A stretch of 9,156 bases of DNA, taken from positions 1 through 9,156 of the forward strand of contig JAISVY010000037.1 of assembly GCA_031271325.1 (NCBI GenBank), in the 5' to 3' direction. The notes beneath the pieces are model-generated. The model had not been told where the DNA came from, did not search any database, and worked only from the letters and a program-made list of their open reading frames with translations. Below, one piece after another: positions 5,870 through 9,156 of the stretch. This DNA is from Oscillospiraceae bacterium (lineage in GTDB: Bacteria; Bacillota; Clostridia; Oscillospirales; UBA929). A program made the position numbers and the translations under genes. Position 1 is the stretch's first letter. Each line of letters starts with the position of its first letter.

Positions 5870-6211
5870 ATGGCGATCCCGGCTTATGAATTTTACACAG
5901 GCGTTTTTCACGGGGAGGGGATCCCCAAGGGGGATTGGGACAGGCTCGCGACCCGCGCGGACGAAGAAATCATGCGTCTCGAGCGGGCGTACACGGTGGC
6001 CGACCCCACCGGCGACGGGCGCGACAAAGCCGTTTGCGCGATTGCCGATCGGCTGAACGACGCCGAACGGCGCGAAGACATGACCGTTTCAATCGGCAGC
6101 GTGTCTACCTCCCGCAAGTCCGGCGGCGGCGCGGACGTGTCCGGCACGGGGCTTTTCCGGCTGGCACAGGTGTATTTGGACATCTATAGGGGGGTGCGGT
6201 ATGCGCACTGA
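5870..6211 (+). CDS. Head-tail connector protein (gp6/gp15-like adaptor)
   Basis: This 113-residue, mostly helical protein starts at ATG 5870 after GGGAGAGAG. It follows the capsid gene directly, where HK97 gp6-like or SPP1 gp15-like adaptors are encoded; these form a ring under the portal. Helix-forming stretches lie at DWDRLATRADEEIMRLERAY (about 22-41) and DKAVCAIADRLNDAERREDM (about 52-71), then a Gly/Ser loop, then LFRLAQVYLDIYRGV (about 95-109). The SIGSVSTSRKSGG segment resembles the flexible S-E-GVSVS loop before the final helix that is common in Clostridial phage adaptors. The gene overlaps the next by 11 bases. Position and helix pattern support the role; the family is not pinned down. 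Confidence 0.75.
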   Translation: MAIPAYEFYTGVFHGEGIPKGDWDRLATRADEEIMRLERAYTVADPTGDGRDKAVCAIADRLNDAERREDMTVSIGSVSTSRKSGGGADVSGTGLFRLAQVYLDIYRGVRYAH

Positions 6212-6635
6212 CAAAACCCTTCCAAACTATGCGGCGGTATGCCGCCAGACTGTGACGCTGTATAATAAAACGCCGGGCAGAGATGAGTTCCATAAGACTG
6301 TTTTCAACGCTTCGGCGTTTTTGGAGAGCCGGAAGGTGTTCCAAGAGGGACGCACCGGCGTTACGGCGGCAAACCCTGCCCTGCTGGTGATCCCGCAGGG
6401 CGCGGACGGACAGTTATACGCCGATCCCGGCTTGTTTGACGCGATGGGCGACAAAACAGGGTTCTTTACTCTGCGCCACGGCGATAAAGCCGTCCCCGGC
6501 ATCGGGCGCGACGTCGCGACGCTCACAGACTGGACGGCGCTGAACAAACTGCCGGGCACGGTGACCGTGACCGCCGCGGACGTGAAGCGCGGACTCGACG
6601 GCGAGGTCGCGCACATCGAGGGAGGCGGGAACTGA
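6201..6635 (+). CDS. Phage neck/head-closure-type protein (DUF6751-like)
   Basis: This 144-residue protein starts at ATG 6201 after AGGGGGGTG, within the end of the connector gene. VTLYNKTPGRDEFHKTVFNASAFLES (about 18-43), followed by a strand-rich middle (ALLVIPQ, FFTLRHGDKAVPG), recalls small beta-rich proteins annotated DUF6751 in Clostridial phages, which lie between the adaptor and tail-terminator genes. By position it could be the head-closure or stopper protein that holds packaged DNA. Its stop codon overlaps the next ATG by one base (TGATG), with GGGAGG upstream, so the two are probably co-translated. Function is inferred from position. Confidence 0.6.
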   Translation: MRTDKTLPNYAAVCRQTVTLYNKTPGRDEFHKTVFNASAFLESRKVFQEGRTGVTAANPALLVIPQGADGQLYADPGLFDAMGDKTGFFTLRHGDKAVPGIGRDVATLTDWTALNKLPGTVTVTAADVKRGLDGEVAHIEGGGN

Positions 6636-7102
6636 TGACCCCTCTGGAACAGATGCGGGTATGGCTGAAAACCTTTCCCGGCGGGATCCCCGGCAATTTT
6701 CAGGTGGATTACACCGGCGAGATTCCGCAAAACGCCGGGCTGTTTCCCGCCGGGACGACCGAAGTTTCCCGCGAGCGCAGTGTGAGCGGGCGGGTGACGG
6801 TGACCAACCGGCTTGAGTTCGCTCTGTACGCCGTCTTTGAGAAGCCGGTGGACGCGCCCGCCATCTCCGCTGAAAACGCCGAATGGGTGATGGAACTTCA
6901 GCGCTGGGTGCAGGAGCAGTCGGCGCTGGGGCTTGCGCCGGTCTTCGGAAACGTGAACACGCGGGCGGAGACAATCACCGCCCAAAACGGCGCGTTCCAC
7001 AGCAAGAAAGACAACGGCGCGGGAGTATACGCGGTGACCGTCACAGCGCAGTTTCAATTAGCGATGGGCGCTGCAGGGCGTGACGTTCCCGGCATACCGT
7101 AA
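6635..7102 (+). CDS. Tail-terminator-like minor phage protein
   Basis: This 155-residue protein starts at ATG 6635, behind GGGAGGCGGG. Its plan is MTPLEQMRVWLKTFP (short N-terminal helix), a strand with FQVDYTGE, a substrate-like core RVTVTNRLEFALYAVFEKP, a helix WVMELQRWVQEQ, and end strands VYAVTVTAQFQLAM. This matches a family common in Clostridial prophages, often misnamed chloramphenicol resistance protein, which occupies the tail-terminator position before the tube gene. Tail terminators cap the finished tube and join it to the head. The last residues (about GRDVPGIP) and the TAA lie in an inverted copy of the hairpin-CTACA repeat (GGGCGTGACGTTCCCGGCAT), so the original C-terminus was probably different. 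Confidence 0.65.
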   Translation: MTPLEQMRVWLKTFPGGIPGNFQVDYTGEIPQNAGLFPAGTTEVSRERSVSGRVTVTNRLEFALYAVFEKPVDAPAISAENAEWVMELQRWVQEQSALGLAPVFGNVNTRAETITAQNGAFHSKKDNGAGVYAVTVTAQFQLAMGAAGRDVPGIP

Positions 7103-7184
7103 GAGTGAACAACTGGTGGCGCTGCCGCCGCCCCTCCCGGCGAAAGGGGGTTAACGCGGGTTGCGGGGGCGCGTATCGCGCGCC
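7077..7184. repeat. Degenerate repeat cluster between tail-terminator and tube genes
   Basis: Three decayed elements lie together: an inverted hairpin-CTACA relic (7077-7102) that encodes the end of the preceding gene; a double-hairpin relic with GGTGGC-GCT-GCCGCC (7115-7129) and an imperfect C-run/G-run hairpin (7131-7150); and a hairpin GGCGCG-TATCG-CGCGCC (7168-7184). They fill most of the 166-base gap, which has no gene. Confidence 0.65.
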
Positions 7185-7268
7185 TGCGGGTGATTGCGAT
7201 TCGCTCCTGCAACGCGTTTTTATCAGGTCGCAAAAACAAAAAATATAAAAATCAGGAGGAAAACACAA

Positions 7269-7796
7269 ATGCCTATCACAATGCCCGGAGCAAGCAAAAC
7301 GCTTGCGCAAAAAGAAGCCCGCGAGCTGCGTTATCACGCGCTTGACGCGCGGCTGGAACTGTCCGCCGACGCGCTGATCACACAGATCGGCCACGACAAC
7401 ACCGGACTGACCCGCGACACTTCCTGGAACACGACCTCAGAAAAGGTGGTCACCGGAGCGCAGACCGAATACACCACCCGCGGCGAGGAGACGATGTCGG
7501 TCGATCCGTTTTACTGCCGTAAGGGCGACCCGGTATCGCTGCTGCTCCAGCATATCGACATGGCGGAACTGGAGGGCGACGCGATCAAGCGCTTCTACTA
7601 CGAGGCGAAGGTGGATGAAACCGGCGAGACGATCTACGCCTTCAAGAAGCTCGCGAGTGTCAAGCCTACCAGTTTTGGCGGCGAGGCCGCCGAAGCCGAC
7701 TCGATTCCGTTCGAGCTGGCGCTCAGCGGGAAGAAGATTCCGCAGGACTTCGATTTCGCGACCGGTGAGTTCACCGACGTGACGGTCACGCCGTAG
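7269..7796 (+). CDS. Phage major tail (tube) protein
   Basis: This 175-residue protein would stack in rings to form the tail tube. I start it at ATG 7269, 7 bases after CAGGAGG; an upstream in-frame ATG at 7194 lies in repeat-adjacent sequence without a ribosome site. Features of siphophage tube proteins of the phi13/TP901-1 type are visible: SADALITQIGHDNTG (about 38-52), EYTTRGEETMSVDPFYCRKGDPVSLLL with alternating strands, RFYYEAKVDETGETIYAFKKLASVKPTSFGGEAAE, the conserved beta-hairpin and exit, and PFELALSGKKI near the end. There is no extra Ig-like domain. It is followed by small tail genes, as expected. Confidence 0.82.
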   Translation: MPITMPGASKTLAQKEARELRYHALDARLELSADALITQIGHDNTGLTRDTSWNTTSEKVVTGAQTEYTTRGEETMSVDPFYCRKGDPVSLLLQHIDMAELEGDAIKRFYYEAKVDETGETIYAFKKLASVKPTSFGGEAAEADSIPFELALSGKKIPQDFDFATGEFTDVTVTP

Positions 7797-7810
7797 AGGG
7801 GTGCGGGACT

Positions 7811-7948
7811 ATGGCTACGGTAAAAGAGTACATTAAACGTTTGAACGGCGGCGCTTCCAAAAAAGCGCCGCCGAAAGTCAAGACGGCGGCGCAGAAGCCG
7901 CCCAGACAGGAGGAGCAGAAAGATGAGCAGCATCCGCAGGGGCAGTAA
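7811..7948 (+). CDS. Small basic 45-residue ORF between tube and chaperone genes
   Basis: ATG 7811 opens a 45-codon frame ending at TAA 7946-7948, preceded by AGAGGGGTG. The product starts MATVKEYIKRLNGGASKK, then is Lys/Pro/Gln-rich and probably disordered. It overlaps the chaperone gene by 26 bases in the +1-related frame. A perfect ten-pair hairpin lies inside it. I know no family for it. Position suggests a tail-morphogenesis accessory or a translational leader for the chaperone; it may also be a chance frame. Confidence 0.45.
   Translation: MATVKEYIKRLNGGASKKAPPKVKTAAQKPPRQEEQKDEQHPQGQ
7847..7872 (+). promoter_or_regulatory. Perfect 10-bp hairpin inside the small ORF
   Basis: GGCGGCGCTT (7847-7856), loop CCAAAA, AAGCGCCGCC (7863-7872). 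It has no T-run, so it is not a standard terminator. It lies 51 bases before the chaperone start and could modulate its translation or protect the mRNA 3' to the abundant tube-protein message. Confidence 0.45.
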
Positions 7949-8282
7949 ACGCTCCGAAATCCCGGTGTACCTCAACGACGACGAGGATCCGGCGTTTATC
8001 GTGAGGTTTACGCCCGGGGACATGAAAAATGTGGTGTATATCGACCAGATCAATACCGCGTATGCCGCGCTCAAAAGCGCGGCAGAAATACAAGATATGG
8101 CGGTTTTGATTTCGCGGATAGAACAGAACTTTGACGCGATGACCGACCCCGGCACCTACGCGCTGATCTCACGCAATGACACCGGCGGAGATTACGGTCT
8201 GCTGCAGGACGTTTTAGGCGAGATCGCCCGGATTACCACGGCGGAACGCGATCAGGTGCTGGAGAAGTACAGAGCGGGTTGA
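7923..8282 (+). CDS. Probable tail assembly chaperone
   Basis: This 119-residue protein starts at ATG 7923 behind the strong site CAGGAGGAG (7908-7916). It follows the tube gene, where siphophages encode the chaperone that coats the tape measure during tail assembly. The N-terminal half is strand-rich (EIPVYLNDDEDPAFIVRFTPGDMKNVVYIDQI), matching the usual start of such chaperones, in which an R/KFTP strand leads to a helix. The C-terminal half is helical (AVLISRIEQNFDAM, LLQDVLGEIARITTAERDQVLEKY). Most chaperones are made also as a longer product by a -1 frameshift, but I see no slippery heptamer near the end, and repeats begin 26 bases after the stop, so the second frame and the tape measure are lost or displaced. 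Confidence 0.68.
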   Translation: MSSIRRGSKRSEIPVYLNDDEDPAFIVRFTPGDMKNVVYIDQINTAYAALKSAAEIQDMAVLISRIEQNFDAMTDPGTYALISRNDTGGDYGLLQDVLGEIARITTAERDQVLEKYRAG

Positions 8283-8308
8283 CAGGTTATGGCTTGCTGC
8301 CAGAACAT

Positions 8309-8364
8309 CCCCCGGTGTGCGCGGTGCGCACACCACCCCCTTCGGTGCGAAGGGGGCTACGGGG
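8309..8364 (+). repeat. Double-hairpin repeat, copy B5
   Basis: CCCCC (8309-8313), hairpin GGTGTGCGC-GGT-GCGCACACC (8314-8334), A, hairpin CCCCCTTCG-GTG-CGAAGGGGG (8336-8356), CTAC, GGGG. The plan is that of B2/B3, but the first stem is a different sequence with full pairing, and the top pair of the second is swapped from C-G to G-C. Confidence 0.85.
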
Positions 8365-8474
8365 TCAATGTACAATTGACAATTAACAATGGGGGACATA
8401 GGGCGCGGCGTGACGGAAATTGTCAGTTGTTCGTTGTTAACTGTTAACTGTTCACTGCCGAGACATCCCCCGGC
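8364..8474 (+). repeat. TTGACAATTAACA-type repeat, copy E1
   Basis: This block recurs at 8807-8924 with few differences. It contains ACAATTGACAATTAACA, TAGGGCGCGGCGTGACGG, AATTGTCAGTTGTTCG and TTAACTGTTCACTGCCG, and ends GACATCCCCCGGC, the opening text of the double-hairpin repeat. No gene is visible. Confidence 0.8.
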
Positions 8475-8477
8475 GGC

Positions 8478-8504
8478 GGGCGATCGGGGACGATCGCCCC
8501 TACA
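8478..8504 (+). repeat. Hairpin-CTACA repeat, copy F
   Basis: GGGCGATC (8478-8485), loop GGGGAC, GATCGCCC (8492-8499), then CTACA. Its stem sequence is unlike the A and D copies, yet the flank is the same. Confidence 0.75.
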
Positions 8505-8538
8505 TGGAGATGTGTAATTGTTATGCGTATATTGTCGC

Positions 8539-8565
8539 GGCGCGCCGGGGTCGTCGCGCCCTACG
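8539..8565 (+). repeat. Hairpin-CTACA repeat, copy A3 (compensated stem)
   Basis: GGCGCG (8539-8544), the same ten-base loop CCGGGGTCGT, CGCGCC (8555-8560), then CTACG. Relative to A1 both sides of one pair have changed (T-A to C-G), so pairing is kept. Confidence 0.8.
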
Positions 8566-8616
8566 CGTCCTAATTGTCCATTGCCGCGAGGCGGGGGGAC
8601 GTGACAAATGCTGCTG

Positions 8617-8641
8617 TGTAGGGGCGGGGCTCATCCCGCCC
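8617..8641 (-). repeat. Hairpin-CTACA repeat, copy G (inverted)
   Basis: On the plus strand TGTAG (8617-8621), GGGCGGG (8622-8628), loop GCTCAT, CCCGCCC (8635-8641). Read on the minus strand this is a seven-pair stem followed by CTACA. Confidence 0.75.
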
Positions 8642-8652
8642 GCAGGTATCGC

Positions 8653-8676
8653 GGGAGGCAAAACGCCTCCCCTACA
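8653..8676 (+). repeat. Hairpin-CTACA repeat, copy D2
   Basis: GGGAGGC (8653-8659), loop AAAAC, GCCTCCC (8665-8671), CTACA (8672-8676). Identical to D1 near the left end of the window. Confidence 0.8.
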
Positions 8677-8734
8677 CAGGACGTTGAAATCGGCGGCGCG
8701 GCGTGACAGTGAACAACGAACAGATAACAATTAA

Positions 8735-8770
8735 GATGTGTAGGGCGCGACGACCCCGGCACGCCGCCGT
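8735..8770 (-). repeat. Hairpin-CTACA repeat, copy A4 (inverted, wobble stem)
   Basis: Plus-strand TGTAG (8739-8743), GGCGCG (8744-8749), ten-base loop, CACGCC (8760-8765). On the repeat's own (minus) strand the variable pair is U-G, between the U-A of A1 and the C-G of A3. Confidence 0.8.
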
Positions 8771-8776
8771 AACCCC

Positions 8777-8965
8777 AGCCCCCTTCGGTGCGAAAGGGGC
8801 TATGTGGTCAATGTACAATGTACAATTGACAATTAACATTGGGGGACGTAGGGCGCGGCGTGACGGAAATTGTCAGTTGTTCGTTGTTAACTGTTCACGG
8901 TTCACTGCCGAGACATCCCCCGGCACGCCGCCGTAACCCCACCCCTCTTCGGTGCGAAGGGGGCT
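8777..8965 (+). repeat. Second and third units of the right-hand repeat array (B6, E2, B7)
   Basis: B6 is a GCCCCCTTCG-GTG-CGAAAGGGGC hairpin with one mismatch (8779-8800). E2 (8807-8924) is a close copy of E1 with an added ATGTACA duplication. It ends in CCCCCGGC and passes into a second CGGCACGCCGCCGTAACCCC (8921-8940; first copy 8758-8777), then hairpin B7, CCCTCTTCG-GTG-CGAAGGGGG, at about 8944-8963. From 8283 to 9060 there is no supportable gene. Confidence 0.75.
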
Positions 8966-9012
8966 ACGGGGGAGCGGGAAAGTGAAAAATGTTGATGTTT
9001 TTTAATTTAGCA

Positions 9013-9041
9013 TTGACATTATTAATTAAAAAGAATAAACT
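9013..9041 (+). promoter_or_regulatory. Promoter of the right-edge gene
   Basis: A perfect -35 TTGACA (9013-9018) and TAAACT (9036-9041) are separated by 17 AT-rich bases. The abrupt change from GC-rich repeats to AT-rich DNA at about 8985 marks the promoter region clearly. GAAAGG at 9046-9051 serves as ribosome site for ATG 9061. Confidence 0.7.
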
Positions 9042-9060
9042 ATATGAAAGGTTGATATTA

Positions 9061-9156
9061 ATGGGTACATGCACATTTACCGAGACGGCACCTCCTATAA
9101 ACGGTAGAACCGTTTTTATGAAAACCATACTGGGCAGGTGCGATCAGATCTCCGTA
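9061..9156 (+). CDS. 5' end of an unidentified gene (partial)
   Basis: From ATG 9061 the frame is open for 32 codons to the right edge, beginning MGTCTFTETAPPINGRTVF and continuing MKTILGRCDQISV. It has a good promoter and a ribosome site about 9 bases upstream. A second in-frame ATG at 9118 lacks a ribosome site. A seven-pair hairpin, AAACGGT-AGA-ACCGTTT followed by TT (9099-9117), lies in the early coding region and could attenuate expression. I do not recognise the protein; it does not resemble the start of a tape measure protein. Whether it belongs to host, phage or a mobile element cannot be told from what is visible. Confidence 0.5.
   Translation, partial: MGTCTFTETAPPINGRTVFMKTILGRCDQISV

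Noticed and set aside
8200..8400. Frameshifted longer form of the tail chaperone
   Set aside because: The -1 frame is open past the stop to about 8400, but there is no recognisable slippery heptamer near the end and the extension is repeat-derived.
8289..8735. Cysteine-rich and other small frames in the right repeat array (for example from ATG 8289 and ATG 8504)
   Set aside because: Almost all of their sequence is repeat text that recurs elsewhere in other frames, and no convincing ribosome sites precede them.
8309..8965. CRISPR-like array
   Set aside because: Repeats differ in type, length and orientation, spacing is irregular, and no cas genes are present; these are interspersed hairpin repeats.

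Overview
The window reads as chromosomal DNA of a GC-rich member of the Firmicutes, most likely an uncultured gut Clostridium-like bacterium of the Oscillospirales type. This is inferred from strong GGAGG ribosome sites, the SPP1/HK97-type siphophage genes typical of such hosts, and many structured GC-rich repeats between genes. It carries part of a prophage: the DNA-packaging, head and early tail genes of a tailed phage.

Layout. Positions 1-303 are a decayed host region: the 3' end of an unidentified gene, the first codons of a short-chain dehydrogenase broken by an amber codon, and a 17-residue remnant of a ParE/RelE-type toxin. Next, on the minus strand, is an intact Phd/YefM-type antitoxin with its own promoter and a palindromic operator. 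Positions 643-928 are a block of hairpin repeats. A candidate promoter (966-994) and a terminator-like hairpin (1013-1034) lead into a one-directional, mostly overlapping series of phage genes: small terminase (tentative), large terminase, portal, scaffold, HK97-type major capsid protein, head-tail connector, a DUF6751-like neck protein, a tail-terminator-like protein, major tail tube protein, a 45-residue basic ORF and a tail assembly chaperone. The tape-measure gene expected next is not there. About 0.7 kb of repeats (8309-8970) follows, then an AT-rich promoter and the start of an unidentified gene.

The phage genes form one assembly line: terminase packages DNA through the portal into a shell of capsid protein built on scaffold; connector, neck and terminator proteins join the head to a tube of major tail protein. 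A SPP1-type minor head protein, the tape measure and everything distal are missing from the window. Nearly every long gap in this otherwise tightly packed operon holds host-type repeats, and two phage genes take their stop codons from repeat sequence, so the prophage looks like a remnant being invaded and perhaps trimmed by these elements.

The least ordinary signal is the repeats. One family is a short hairpin whose 3' arm is followed directly by CTACA; its stem sequence changes between copies while base pairing is kept. A second family is a tandem pair of hairpins flanked by C and G runs, again with compensating changes in the stems. Both suggest selection for structure. I found no CRISPR array, tRNA or rRNA.
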